Positions 15,732 to 24,714 of a DNA stretch of 30,285 bases are shown piece after piece. The notes below the pieces were generated by a model. The model saw only the letters and a program-made list of their open reading frames with translations. It was not told the origin of the DNA and searched no databases. Within the stretch, counting starts at the first letter, position 1. Each line of letters opens with the position of its first letter. The stretch comes from CAZEYT01 sp964516295. GTDB taxonomy: Bacteria; Verrucomicrobiota; Verrucomicrobiia; Chthoniobacterales; Terrimicrobiaceae. The stretch lies in assembly GCA_964516295.1 (NCBI GenBank), contig CAZEYT010000035.1, forward strand, positions 1-30,285, in the 5' to 3' direction. The position numbers were made by a program, and so were the translations under genes.

Positions 15732-16644
15732 TGGCGCGAATCCTCCGATCCAGCAGTCCGTACGTGGCGTCCACGGCGAAGTTGAACACCACCAGCAGGA
15801 CGCAATAGACGATCACCATTCCGCCCAGCAAAAAGCCGTCGCGGTTCATGATCGACTGAACAAAAAAGCCACCCGCGCCGGGGATGTTGAAGATCGTTTC
15901 GACGACGATCGAGCCAGTGAGCAAATGCGCAGCCAGCGGCCCCAGATACGACACCACCGGCAGCACGGCAATGCGGAGCGCGTGTTTGTAAACGACAAAC
16001 GTCTCGCGCAGCCCCTTGGACCGCGCCGTTCGCACAAAATCCTGCTGCAGGGTCTCAACCATGCTCCCGCGCATGAGCCGCGCGATGGCCGCCATCGCCG
16101 GAGCGGCCAGAGTGATCGCCGGGAGAATCAAATGCGAAACCCCTCCCCACCCGCCGACCGGCAACCATCGGAGCTCCAGACCAAAGCCCAAAATCAAAAG
16201 CGGCCCGATGATGTACGACGGCAGCGAAATTGCCGCGAGGGCCAGAAACATGGCCCCGGCATCCCGCCACGTGTGTCGATACATCGCCGCCACCGTCCCC
16301 AGCCAGATTCCCCCCACCGCCGCGAGCAAAAACGCCGCGCCGCCAAGCGTCAACGTCACCGGCAGAGTCTGGGCGAGGATTTCATTGACCGAGCGATTTC
16401 GATATTTCGTGGAGAGCCGGAGATCCCCGCGCAGCAAATCCGCGATGTAGCCCGTGTATTGCTGCCACAGACTTCCATCGAGTTCGTACTTCGCCAGCAA
16501 TTGCTTCTCAATCGCCTCGGGAATCTTCCGCTCGCCGTCGAACGGACCGCCGGGAGAAATCCGGATGAGCAGAAACGTGATCGAGACGACGCAGAAAAGA
16601 ACGAGTCCCATCGACGCCAGCCGTCGGGCAAGTGTGGCGAGCAT
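15724..16644 (-). CDS. Oligopeptide ABC transporter permease, OppB/DppB family
   Basis: Inner-membrane permease of 306 aa of the OppB type. It has an N-terminal membrane segment (MGLVLFCVVSITFLLIR), an OppB-like periplasmic segment with PGGPFDG and the LRGDLRLSTKYRNRSVNEI stretch, and then five more membrane helices. The EAA loop is FVRTARSKGLRETFVVYKHALR, followed by the IFNIPGAGGFFVQSI block typical of the family. It forms the channel together with the OppC-like protein. It lies 32 bases after the glycosidase gene, in line with one operon. Substrate not predictable from sequence; the downstream L,D-transpeptidase suggests cell-wall peptides as one possibility. Confidence 0.93.
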   Translation of the reverse strand: MLATLARRLASMGLVLFCVVSITFLLIRISPGGPFDGERKIPEAIEKQLLAKYELDGSLWQQYTGYIADLLRGDLRLSTKYRNRSVNEILAQTLPVTLTLGGAAFLLAAVGGIWLGTVAAMYRHTWRDAGAMFLALAAISLPSYIIGPLLILGFGLELRWLPVGGWGGVSHLILPAITLAAPAMAAIARLMRGSMVETLQQDFVRTARSKGLRETFVVYKHALRIAVLPVVSYLGPLAAHLLTGSIVVETIFNIPGAGGFFVQSIMNRDGFLLGGMVIVYCVLLVVFNFAVDATYGLLDRRIRANG

Positions 16645-16676
16645 GTGCGTCCGTTATTGCCAGTCGGAGAAAAACG

Positions 16677-19277
16677 TCAAGACCCCTTCCGCGGCACGAG
16701 GTCCTCGATGCAGCGAATGACGAGCGCTGTCCACCCGGTCTGATGCGCCGCCCCGAGGCCGCGCCCGGTGTCGCCGTGGAAATACTCGTGGAAAAGGAGC
16801 AAATCCGGAAACTCCGGAACTCCTTCGAACGGTCGCCGGCCATCGGCCTGGCACTCAAAAAGCGAGGTGAGCCGCGCGGACAAATCGCCCGCCACCTCCC
16901 GCAGATTCAAGAACCGACCCGACCCGCTCGGACATTCGACGCGGAAACTATCGCCGTAAAAATGATGATACCGCTCGAGCGCCTCGATGAGCAGGTAGTT
17001 GATCGGAAACCACACCGGGCCACGCCAGTTGGAGTTGCCGCCGAACATCCACGACGGAGACTCGCCGGGCGAATACCCGACGCGATGCATTTCGCCATTC
17101 ACTTGGAATTCAAAGGGATGATCCCGATGGGCCGCCGACAGGGAACGGATGCCATGCGGCGAAAGAAACTCCGCCTCGTCCAGCAATCGACTCAAAACCC
17201 GCGCCAATCGCTCGCGCTTCACCAACGCCAGCAACGACCGACGGTCCGTCGCGCAGTGTTCGCACCACGTGATCCACCTGGCGAGATCGGGTCGGTTTTT
17301 GATGAACCACTCCATCCGCCCGCGAAACCCCGGCAGCTTCGCCACCTGATCGTCTTCGAGCATCTCCACGGCGAGAAGAGGAATGAGACCGACCATCGAG
17401 CGTGTCCGCAGAACATGCGGTTGACCGTTGATCAGGAAATGATCGTGAAAAAATCCATCCGTTTCATCCCAGAGCCCTGTTCCATCGAAGCCATTGATCG
17501 CATCGGCAATCGCGATGAAGTGCTCGAAGAACTTCGAGGCCATATCCTCGTACGCCGGATTTTCCTGCGCGAGCTCGAGCGCCATGGCCAGCATCGTGAG
17601 ACAATAGAATCCCATCCACGCCGTGCCATCGGCCTGCTTGAGCTCTCCTCCGCCGGGAAGGGGACGCGACCGATCGAAGACACCGATATTGTCGAGCCCG
17701 AGAAATCCGCCGGAAAAGAGATTGTTGCCCTCGGCGTCTTTTCGATTCACCCACCAGGTGAAATTCAGGAGAAGCTTCTGAAAGGCACTTTCCAGAAATG
17801 CCCGGTCGCGACAGCCTCGTGCCGCCGTGATTTTGTAAACCCGCCACACCGCCCACGCATGGACCGGTGGATTGACATCGCCGAACTCCCATTCGTAAGC
17901 GGGCAACTGGCCGTTCGGGTGCATATACCACTCCCGCAGAAGCACGGTAAGCTGGTCCTTCGCAAAGGCGGGATCGATGCGCGCGAACGGAATCATGTGA
18001 AACGCCAGATCCCAGGCGGCAAACCATGGATATTCCCATTTGTCGGGCATCGACAAAATCTCGCGCGCGTGAAGGTGACGCCACTGCCGGTTGCGCCCGC
18101 GTTTGCGAACCTCCGGCGGCCGTGGCTGGCCCGAGTCCCCATCCAACCAATCCCCGACGACATAGTGGTAAAATTGCTTCGTCCACAAAAGCCCCGCGTA
18201 CGCCTGGCGGGCAATGCGCCGTCGTTCGTCGCTGATACCGGTCGGGATGACCGTCTCATAAAAGGCATCTGCTTCCCCGATCCGGCGGGCAAACAGCGCC
18301 TCGAGATCCACGGCCGGCGAACCGGGTTGAGCGAGACGAAACCGCCAGACTTTTGACCCCCCGGCGGGGATCTCGGAACGATAGAACGCGCCCACCTTCG
18401 TTCCCGTGCGGGCCGGATTCACCGCTGACGACTCGCCTTGGATGACCCAGCGGTGGAAGGCATCTTTGACAAAAGGCGTTTCATTGGGAACACCGAAGAG
18501 CCGCTCGCGGTCCGTTTCGTTTTCGGTGAACAACCACGCTCCCGGCTCCTCCTCGGCGGTCCATTCGAAATCCCCCAGCGTCTCGTGCGAACAAAAGACG
18601 CGATGCCCGTCCACGCCGTGAAGACCGGGCATGTTCGTCGCGTCTTCGTATTTGCATTTCCACGCCCACGTATTCCGAAACCAAACGATCGGCAGCATGT
18701 CCAAGGGCGCAGCGTCCGGACCACGATTCGTGGCGGTGAGGCGGATCGCCGTATCATTCGGGCCGCCGCGTGCGTATTCGACCGTAATTTCAAAAAAACG
18801 CCTCTCGGCAAACACGCCCGTGTCTTCCAGATTCACCTCCGGCAGAGCGCGGTCGCGTCCGGCATTGGCACGCACGAGCTTCTCATAAGGAAATGCGGCC
18901 TGGGGGTAATGATAGACAGCTTTCGCGTACGAGTGCGTCGGTGTGGCATCGACATAGAAATACCGTTCCTTCACATCCTCGCCATGACTTCCCTCGGGAC
19001 CGGCGAGACCGAAGAGACGCTCTTTGAGAATCGGATCGCGGTGATTCCACAGCGCGAACGAAAAACACAGCCGACACTGACGGTCGGTCCATCCCAAAAG
19101 ACCGTCCTCACCCCATCGGTAGGCACGACTCCGTGAATGATCATGAGGGAAACTTTTCCAGGCATCACCCGAAGCCGAGTAATCCTCACGCACTGTGCCC
19201 CACTGGCGCTCGGGAAGAAACGTTCCCCACCGCCGCCAGTCACCCGTGGTCAGTCGCAAAGTCTCTGCGTCTTTCAT
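16677..19277 (-). CDS. GH63-like (MGH1-type) glycosidase
   Basis: Large glycoside hydrolase of 866 aa from the ATG at 19277. AGGAGG lies 6 bases upstream, which rejects the longer frame beginning at 19409. No signal peptide is present, so it should be cytoplasmic. Residues ~1-370 form a beta-rich N-terminal part with aromatic blocks (FALWNHRD, ERYFYVDATPTHSY). From ~400 on comes the (alpha/alpha)6 barrel of clan GH-G: WFAAWDLAFHMIPFA at ~424, GGFLGLDNIGVFDRS at ~526, GLWDETDGFFHD at ~602, NSNWRGPVWFPINYL at ~745 and FHEYFHGDTGRGLGA at ~830. The Asp of AAWDLAF and the Glu of FHEYFHG are plausible acid and base. Relatives hydrolyse alpha-glucosides or mannosylglycerate-like compounds. The start overlaps the DUF2851 stop (ATGA). 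Substrate unproven. Confidence 0.87.
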   Translation of the reverse strand: MKDAETLRLTTGDWRRWGTFLPERQWGTVREDYSASGDAWKSFPHDHSRSRAYRWGEDGLLGWTDRQCRLCFSFALWNHRDPILKERLFGLAGPEGSHGEDVKERYFYVDATPTHSYAKAVYHYPQAAFPYEKLVRANAGRDRALPEVNLEDTGVFAERRFFEITVEYARGGPNDTAIRLTATNRGPDAAPLDMLPIVWFRNTWAWKCKYEDATNMPGLHGVDGHRVFCSHETLGDFEWTAEEEPGAWLFTENETDRERLFGVPNETPFVKDAFHRWVIQGESSAVNPARTGTKVGAFYRSEIPAGGSKVWRFRLAQPGSPAVDLEALFARRIGEADAFYETVIPTGISDERRRIARQAYAGLLWTKQFYHYVVGDWLDGDSGQPRPPEVRKRGRNRQWRHLHAREILSMPDKWEYPWFAAWDLAFHMIPFARIDPAFAKDQLTVLLREWYMHPNGQLPAYEWEFGDVNPPVHAWAVWRVYKITAARGCRDRAFLESAFQKLLLNFTWWVNRKDAEGNNLFSGGFLGLDNIGVFDRSRPLPGGGELKQADGTAWMGFYCLTMLAMALELAQENPAYEDMASKFFEHFIAIADAINGFDGTGLWDETDGFFHDHFLINGQPHVLRTRSMVGLIPLLAVEMLEDDQVAKLPGFRGRMEWFIKNRPDLARWITWCEHCATDRRSLLALVKRERLARVLSRLLDEAEFLSPHGIRSLSAAHRDHPFEFQVNGEMHRVGYSPGESPSWMFGGNSNWRGPVWFPINYLLIEALERYHHFYGDSFRVECPSGSGRFLNLREVAGDLSARLTSLFECQADGRRPFEGVPEFPDLLLFHEYFHGDTGRGLGAAHQTGWTALVIRCIEDLVPRKGS

Positions 19278-20563
19278 GTCGCGCCTCCTTGGATTTTTCC
19301 CCATGCCTCGAGCGCCGTCAGCGATCCGAAATCTTTGTAGAGCTGCAAGAGGCCCTGTTGGTGCCATGCGGTGCGCAGGCCGGCAAGACGGTCGGATCCG
19401 GTGAGCCATTCACACGCCCGGACCAAAACGCCGGCCGGGTAGGGGCCAGGGATGCGCTTCAACTCCTCCCGGGCTTTCTCGAGCGGAAACGACGGCAGGA
19501 GCGCATTGACCACCAAGTCGCGAATGCGATCCGCGCCCACCAGCGCCAGATCGCGGTTCAGCCGTGCGGCCGGGAGATTCCAGTGCCGGTTCCAATACGG
19601 ATGCGCAAGCTTTTCAAAATACTCCTCGAACCCGGCGCGTCCACCATCCCGGATCGCCCGCCGAAGACCCGAAAAGTCACGCGCGATCACAGCAAAGGCT
19701 CCGAGCCGGCGGTGCGGATGATTCGACGGCCGGACCCCGGCGAACCGCCACATCGTCCGCGGAATCACCAAACGGCGGAGTCCATCATGCAACGTCCACC
19801 ATTCTTCCCAGAGCGGTCGCAGGTACTCCCGCGTGGCGGGGTCTCCGTCATCAAACGTCCGCGGCTCCAAAAAACCGGCGAGACCGAAAAGCCGCGCTTC
19901 GCCATCCGCCCCCGCCGCTCCTCGCAATCCCGCCCGCTGGGCGGCGAGAAGAAATGGAATCGAGTTGTTTTTGTAACCCATCGCCACCGCCACGGCCTGA
20001 AAGAGTGCGCCCTCGGCCCCGTGCAGTGTGACCGCCCGGGCATGGGCGGATTGTTTGCGCTGGAGCCGAAACTCCGCCGCCTCGTCGATCATTCGCAACG
20101 CCGTGTCGCGGTCCACGAGCCCGGGGATATGCCGGAGCGGACGGGGGCGGGATATCTCGATGTCCAGACGCGCCTGCGCGACGGCGGTGTTTTCCGATGT
20201 TCGTGCAAAAAACGCGGGACCACCGGATTCCAAAAACAACTGAAGCACGACCCCATTGTAGGCGGGATTCGACGCATGACCATGCGCGTCCCAATCGCGG
20301 ATCTCCGGATCCACTTCGATGTCCCCCACCCGCTCGGGGCCATCGTCAAAGCGCACGCGTGCATCTCTGAAATCCGGGCCGGCCTCGCGATTCCACTCCC
20401 CGAAATGCAGCACCTCGACGTGACGTCCATCGAGCGTCTGCCAGCCCGTGCCGAACTCCCCGGCGTAAAGTCGGGCTTGAATCTCGATCTCGGAAATTCC
20501 GGAACGCCCGCCCTCCATGAGCCGCAGGCCTCTCCGGGCCATCTCATAGCGCAGCATCATCAC
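19274..20563 (-). CDS. DUF2851-family protein
   Basis: Protein of 429 aa matching the DUF2851 family in length and in its N-terminal signature. That signature is a Gln/Trp-containing opening, DGRHVEVLHFGEWNREAGPDFRDARV, then VGDIEVDPEIRDWDAHGHASNPAYNGVVL at ~75-105. The rhythm of conserved acidic residues and His (GPDF, GDIEV, W-x-x-HGH) hints at a metal-dependent nuclease-like fold, but no function is established. The rest is helical, with repeated WEEWW- and RPSNHPHRRLGAFA-type blocks common in the family. There is no signal peptide. The start ATG at 20563 overlaps the preceding stop codon (ATGA) and its own stop overlaps the glycosidase start (ATGA), so translation of three genes is probably linked. 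Confidence 0.85.
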   Translation of the reverse strand: MMMLRYEMARRGLRLMEGGRSGISEIEIQARLYAGEFGTGWQTLDGRHVEVLHFGEWNREAGPDFRDARVRFDDGPERVGDIEVDPEIRDWDAHGHASNPAYNGVVLQLFLESGGPAFFARTSENTAVAQARLDIEISRPRPLRHIPGLVDRDTALRMIDEAAEFRLQRKQSAHARAVTLHGAEGALFQAVAVAMGYKNNSIPFLLAAQRAGLRGAAGADGEARLFGLAGFLEPRTFDDGDPATREYLRPLWEEWWTLHDGLRRLVIPRTMWRFAGVRPSNHPHRRLGAFAVIARDFSGLRRAIRDGGRAGFEEYFEKLAHPYWNRHWNLPAARLNRDLALVGADRIRDLVVNALLPSFPLEKAREELKRIPGPYPAGVLVRACEWLTGSDRLAGLRTAWHQQGLLQLYKDFGSLTALEAWGKIQGGAT

Positions 20564-22251
20564 GGCGGTAAAACAGGCAACACCGGCGGTGGAAGTGGCG
20601 TCGGAGCCGGTGTGGGATCGGGTGTTGGAGAAGGCGTTGCCGTCGCGGCCGGAACAGAAGATGGCATTTCCCCGGCAAGGAGCGACGGCGCATCGGCCGT
20701 CGATGGCACCGCGGTTTCTTCCGAGCGCAAAAGCTGCTGCACGGCAGGATTCGGTGCCTGGGCGGCAGAGGTCTCCGCCAAGGCGGTGGCATCGGACAAA
20801 CGCCCAAGCGCACGAAGGGCGGCCATCCGCTCAAGGTCGATTCGCAACTTCACCGCCGGTGCAGCGGTCAGCGTCGCCGCGGCCTCAAAACTCTTCAGCG
20901 CCGCCGCATTGTCTCCGGAATCGGCCTGCACAGCTCCCAGAGCCTCCAAAAACATCCCGTTTGAAGAGTTCCTGGCCTCTTGCTCGAGCGGGCCGGCGGC
21001 CGACAAAACAACGCCTCCGGCATTCAGAACAATCCGGCGGTAGGTTTGCCAGGTGTTGACCGGTCCCGACGGCATCCGCGCCCAGGCGGCATATGGCCGA
21101 TAGAGCGGGTCTCCCACGGCCACGCTCATCCACGACAGCGCCCGCTGGGCGATCCAGGCACTCTCCGCAAACGTCATCCCGTTCATGAGCCGGTCTTGAA
21201 AAACATCCAAGTTGGCCGTGAGCGAGAGATACGGCTCATAAACGTTTCCGAGCGTCGCGGCGGCCCCGCGGGCGAGCAAGGGCGCGCACCAGTTCGCCGC
21301 CACATCCCGCAAGGTTGCGGCACTGAACGAATGGATATGCACTGCCACCGCCCCGCGCACAAAAGCAAAGGCCGGGTCGGCAAACGGTCCGTCCACCGCG
21401 CCGGCATACCACCCAAAATAGGCCGCCGCATCAGTGACGGGAAATCCCGGTGGAAACGTCGCCGGATTGTTGTCGAAGATCACGGGAATCCCCTGCCGGC
21501 GCATCGCGTCCCGGAGATTTCCAAGCCACTTGTCTCCCTCCGCGTAGCCACCGCTTGTGATTCCGCGCGCATCCACATAGCCCCATCCGTAAAGCCCGGT
21601 CCTCTCGGTTTGCAACGCATCATCGATCATCGCCCGCACGATCTGCGGCGTCGGGCCGTCGAGCCGCGCGGGCAAAAGAATTCCCGCCGGCACGGGATCA
21701 TCCAAAATCGGCGTGAAACGTTGGAAATAAGGATTCGGAACCAATCCCCCTGGGCTTGGCGGTGCCAGCCCGAGCACCGACAACTCGCTGTCCACCGAGG
21801 CATCATTTCTCGTCGCGATGAGCTCCGGCATCCCGTTGACAAACGTCGCCGGTGGAAGAGTCGGATCGAGAGCCACCTTGAGCGGCATTCCCCGCATGAT
21901 CGCCACAAAGCGTACCGAGGTCGCCGTCACCACCCGCTGACCAGCTGCATCGCGTCCCATCGTCCACCATCCCTGGTCACGAAACATCCGCGTCAACGGG
22001 GCCGCGATGGTCGCATTGAATTCGTCGCGCGTGATCTGCTCGCTCAGCGGACAATTGAGCCCCACCACCCGATCCGGCGCGATATCGCGCTTCGAGGCAT
22101 AATACGCCGCCAACGACTGCGAGTCGGAATCGTTCGTGTTGTAAAGGACCAGTGTCGCAGCGGCTTCCGGGGTACGCGCCCGAACGGACGCCACCGTCAG
22201 GACGACCAGCGCGACAACCAAAAACTTAGACCGATAAGCGAAGGCCGTCAT
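20560..22251 (-). CDS. TIGR03790-family secreted protein with Pro-rich tail
   Basis: Protein of 563 aa from the ATG at 22251, where a normal signal peptide begins (YRSKFLVVALVVLTVASVRA). An earlier ATG at 22296 would put 15 extra residues before it. Family features are the opening LVLYNTNDSDSQSLAAYYASKRDI, followed by NCPLSEQITRDEFN, VRFVAIMRGMPLKVAL and LLPARLDGPTPQIVRAMIDDAL, and the GAVAVHIHSFSAATLRD and NVYEPYL blocks. Residues ~400-520 are helical and tetratricopeptide-like (paired AALKSFEAAATL and LRALGRLSDATALAE helices). The last ~50 residues are Pro/Thr/Ala-rich, likely a wall-spanning or disordered tail. Members occur in Verrucomicrobia, Acidobacteria and similar groups; the function is unknown. 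The start lies 26 bases inside the end of the upstream gene. Confidence 0.87.
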   Translation of the reverse strand: MTAFAYRSKFLVVALVVLTVASVRARTPEAAATLVLYNTNDSDSQSLAAYYASKRDIAPDRVVGLNCPLSEQITRDEFNATIAAPLTRMFRDQGWWTMGRDAAGQRVVTATSVRFVAIMRGMPLKVALDPTLPPATFVNGMPELIATRNDASVDSELSVLGLAPPSPGGLVPNPYFQRFTPILDDPVPAGILLPARLDGPTPQIVRAMIDDALQTERTGLYGWGYVDARGITSGGYAEGDKWLGNLRDAMRRQGIPVIFDNNPATFPPGFPVTDAAAYFGWYAGAVDGPFADPAFAFVRGAVAVHIHSFSAATLRDVAANWCAPLLARGAAATLGNVYEPYLSLTANLDVFQDRLMNGMTFAESAWIAQRALSWMSVAVGDPLYRPYAAWARMPSGPVNTWQTYRRIVLNAGGVVLSAAGPLEQEARNSSNGMFLEALGAVQADSGDNAAALKSFEAAATLTAAPAVKLRIDLERMAALRALGRLSDATALAETSAAQAPNPAVQQLLRSEETAVPSTADAPSLLAGEMPSSVPAATATPSPTPDPTPAPTPLPPPVLPVLPP

Positions 22252-23008
22252 AAGACAGTCGAACCCCGGGCGGCAACAAGACCTCGGTCTCCTCATGACC
22301 CAGGTCGTGGCACATGTGAATGAAATACGTTTTCCCCGGTCGGATGCGATCCACGGCCTCCAGCGCCTGCGCGACCGTCATGTGCGTCGAGTGCGCATCG
22401 TGCCGCAGGGCGTCAATCACGAGCACATCCACACCGCGCGCGGCCTCCTCCGCCTCGGGTGGCACGGCCTGGCAATCAGTCATGTAAGCGAGTCGCTTCC
22501 GCCCGTCGCGGAGAAAAACAAGACCGTTGGTCATGGCGCGTCCGTGGGGCAATTCGACCGGCACCACGGTGGTCCGTCCCAACTCAAACGGCCCGGTGAT
22601 TTCCCGCGCCTCGGGTCGCACGTAGGTGCGGAAGCGGGGTCCCTCGCCAAAGGCATACACAAAAACACCCGCCAAATGATCCAGCGTCCGGCGCGCTCCG
22701 TAGACCGGCATGGCTTTGTCGTCGATCTCGCAAAACCGCCGCAGGTCGTCGAAGCCCAGAATGTGATCGCTGTGACTGTGCGTGTAAACGACCGCATCCA
22801 ACGCTGTCACCCCCTCGCGCAGGCATTGCGTGCGGAAGTCCGGCGGTGTGTCCACGCAGAACACAATCTCCGGCGTTCGGACCAAAATCGCCGTCCGCAG
22901 CCGCTTGTCGCGGGGATCGTTCGACAGACAAACCGGGCAGGAACAACCGATCACGGGAACTCCGTGCGAGGTGCCGGTTCCCAAAAATGTGATCTCCATG
23001 TCCCGCAT
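22226..23008 (-). CDS. PhnP-like metallo-beta-lactamase-fold hydrolase
   Basis: Cytoplasmic metal-dependent phosphodiesterase-type hydrolase, 260 aa. The fold opens with ITFLGTGTSHGVPVIG. The two-metal motif is H77-x-H79-x-D81-H82 (THSHSDHILGFDDL). C22, C24 and C27 (CSCPVC) match the structural zinc site of PhnP. Further metal ligands are in VELPHG, the ATG-like MTDCQ and the C-terminal MCHDLGHEE. PhnP itself cleaves cyclic phosphodiesters in phosphonate breakdown; no phosphonate genes are present here, so a general role in cyclic nucleotide or phosphodiester clearance is more likely. The frame is open to 23065, but the ATG at 23008, after a purine-rich GAAAGAAAAG stretch, places the first strand correctly. 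A second ATG 9 bases on is possible. It is divergent from recN, 38 bases away, and probably leads the operon below it. Confidence 0.87.
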   Translation of the reverse strand: MRDMEITFLGTGTSHGVPVIGCSCPVCLSNDPRDKRLRTAILVRTPEIVFCVDTPPDFRTQCLREGVTALDAVVYTHSHSDHILGFDDLRRFCEIDDKAMPVYGARRTLDHLAGVFVYAFGEGPRFRTYVRPEAREITGPFELGRTTVVPVELPHGRAMTNGLVFLRDGRKRLAYMTDCQAVPPEAEEAARGVDVLVIDALRHDAHSTHMTVAQALEAVDRIRPGKTYFIHMCHDLGHEETEVLLPPGVRLSYDGLRLSV

Positions 23009-23046
23009 CGCTTTTCTTTCGCCGGGCAGAGTGGCATAGTCCGCCC

Positions 23047-24714
23047 ATGTCCGCAACGCTGGCATCCCTGCGCATCCGCAATCTGGCTCTGGTCGAGGAC
23101 CTTCTCTGGGAACCTCCGCCCGGCTGCGTGGCCATCACGGGAGAGACCGGAGCCGGAAAATCCATCATCCTCGGCGCGGTCAAACTCCTCCTCGGCGAGC
23201 GCGCCGACAAAACGCTCATCCGCAACGGGGCCGAATCCTGCACGGTCGAGGGTGTTTTTTTGCTCCCGCCGAACTCGCCGGTTCACGCGCTCCTTGAAGC
23301 CGGAGGCGTCGAGCCGTGTGATGACGGACAAATGATCATCCGCCGCACGATCACGCCGACCGGCACCGGACGTCAGTTCGTCAATGGTTCCCCCTGCACG
23401 CTGGCGCTGCTGCGGGATGCGGGCGACCGCCTGGTGGATTTGCACGGACCGCATGATCACCAGAGTCTCTTTTCACGCGACGAGCAATTGGCCGTTCTCG
23501 ATGCCTTTGCCGGGGCCACGGCTTTTCGAACCGCTTACGAATCCGCGCGCCGCGAATGGCTCCGCCTGACGCAGGAACAAAAACGCCTCGCCGAGGATGC
23601 CGGGGCCATCGCGCGCGAGATCGATCTCCTCACCCACCAAGTCGGCGAAATCGAAAGTGCCTCGGTTTCCGCCGACGAGGAGGAACCCCTGCTCGCGCGT
23701 CAGCGGGCAGCGGCCAACGGGCACCGCCTTTCCGAAGTTTGCGCCGAACTCTCGCAGTTGGTCGGCGATGCCGAGGATTCCGTGGGAGCGCGTCTCGCGG
23801 AGGTTTCGCGTCTGGCCCGGGAGATCCAGCGGCTGGATCCGGCGGCGACGACGTTAAGCGAAGCGGCGGTGGGTCTTTTTGAATCGCTCCAAGACTTCGC
23901 CCGCGATGTCAGTCATTATGCCGACGGTCTGGAGAGCGACCCCCGGCAGTTGGCGGCGATTGAGGCGCGGCTTGATGTCATTCAAGGTTTGAAACGAAAA
24001 TACGGTGCATCGCTGGCCGAGGTGCTGGCCTTCGGCGAGACGGCTGCGGCGCGATTGAACGAGCTCCGCCGCCGGGAGGAAACGGGAGCCGGGTTGGACG
24101 ACGCCATTCGAGCCGCCGCCGGGGAACTCGGTAAAGCCGCCGCCAAACTGAGCAAAGCCCGCGAAGCCGCCGCGCCAAAACTCGCCGCCATCGCACGACA
24201 TCACCTCGGCGATCTGGGGTTTGCAAAAGCCGGATTTTCCATCGCCTTCGAGTCCCTCGACGAACCGGGCCCGCATGGCCGCGAGCAGATCGAGTTTCTC
24301 TTTGCTCCGAACCCCGGAGAGCCGGAACGTGCCCTGCGGGCGATTGCGTCGAGCGGGGAAATCTCCCGCGTCATGCTGGCGCTGAAAACATCGCTGGCCG
24401 ACCAGGACAGCGTTCCCGTTTTGATCTTTGACGAGATCGACGCCAATGTCGGCGGCGAGATCGGCGCCCGTGTCGGGGCCAAAATGCGCGAACTGGCGTC
24501 TTCCCACCAGGTCTTCTGCATCACCCACCTCCCGCAGGTCGCCGCGGCAGCCGGTTCGCAGTTTGTGGTTACGAAATCCACCGAAGGCGAGCGCACCCGG
24601 ACGACGCTCGTGGAAGCCGTCGGCGGCGAACGGGAGGCCGAGATTGCACGCATGCTCGGCGGCAAGGCCGCCTCGGCCCTCACCCACGCAAAGACCCTGC
24701 TCGCGCAGAAATGA
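23047..24714 (+). CDS. recN: DNA repair protein RecN
   Basis: SMC-like ATPase that acts early in recombinational repair of double-strand breaks, 555 aa, the usual length. Walker A is GETGAGKS at 32-39, directly after the family's N-terminal LRIRNLALVED. A Q-loop region (LVDLHGPHDHQSL) follows, and two coiled-coil arms at about 155-230 and 270-370 meet at a short hinge. The ABC signature SSGEISRVMLALK is at ~433, Walker B LIFDEIDANVGG at ~458, and ITHLPQVAAAA with the switch His follows. All catalytic elements are intact. The ATG at 23047 is supported by direct entry into the first strand. The downstream gene overlaps its stop codon by ATGA, so the two are co-expressed. A LexA site could not be identified in the 38-base divergent gap. 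Confidence 0.96.
   Translation: MSATLASLRIRNLALVEDLLWEPPPGCVAITGETGAGKSIILGAVKLLLGERADKTLIRNGAESCTVEGVFLLPPNSPVHALLEAGGVEPCDDGQMIIRRTITPTGTGRQFVNGSPCTLALLRDAGDRLVDLHGPHDHQSLFSRDEQLAVLDAFAGATAFRTAYESARREWLRLTQEQKRLAEDAGAIAREIDLLTHQVGEIESASVSADEEEPLLARQRAAANGHRLSEVCAELSQLVGDAEDSVGARLAEVSRLAREIQRLDPAATTLSEAAVGLFESLQDFARDVSHYADGLESDPRQLAAIEARLDVIQGLKRKYGASLAEVLAFGETAAARLNELRRREETGAGLDDAIRAAAGELGKAAAKLSKAREAAAPKLAAIARHHLGDLGFAKAGFSIAFESLDEPGPHGREQIEFLFAPNPGEPERALRAIASSGEISRVMLALKTSLADQDSVPVLIFDEIDANVGGEIGARVGAKMRELASSHQVFCITHLPQVAAAAGSQFVVTKSTEGERTRTTLVEAVGGEREAEIARMLGGKAASALTHAKTLLAQK

Noticed and set aside
16632..21043. Plus-strand open frames of 574 and 636 codons
   Set aside because: They are antisense to the glycosidase, DUF2851 and TIGR03790 genes, which have family motifs and coupled starts.
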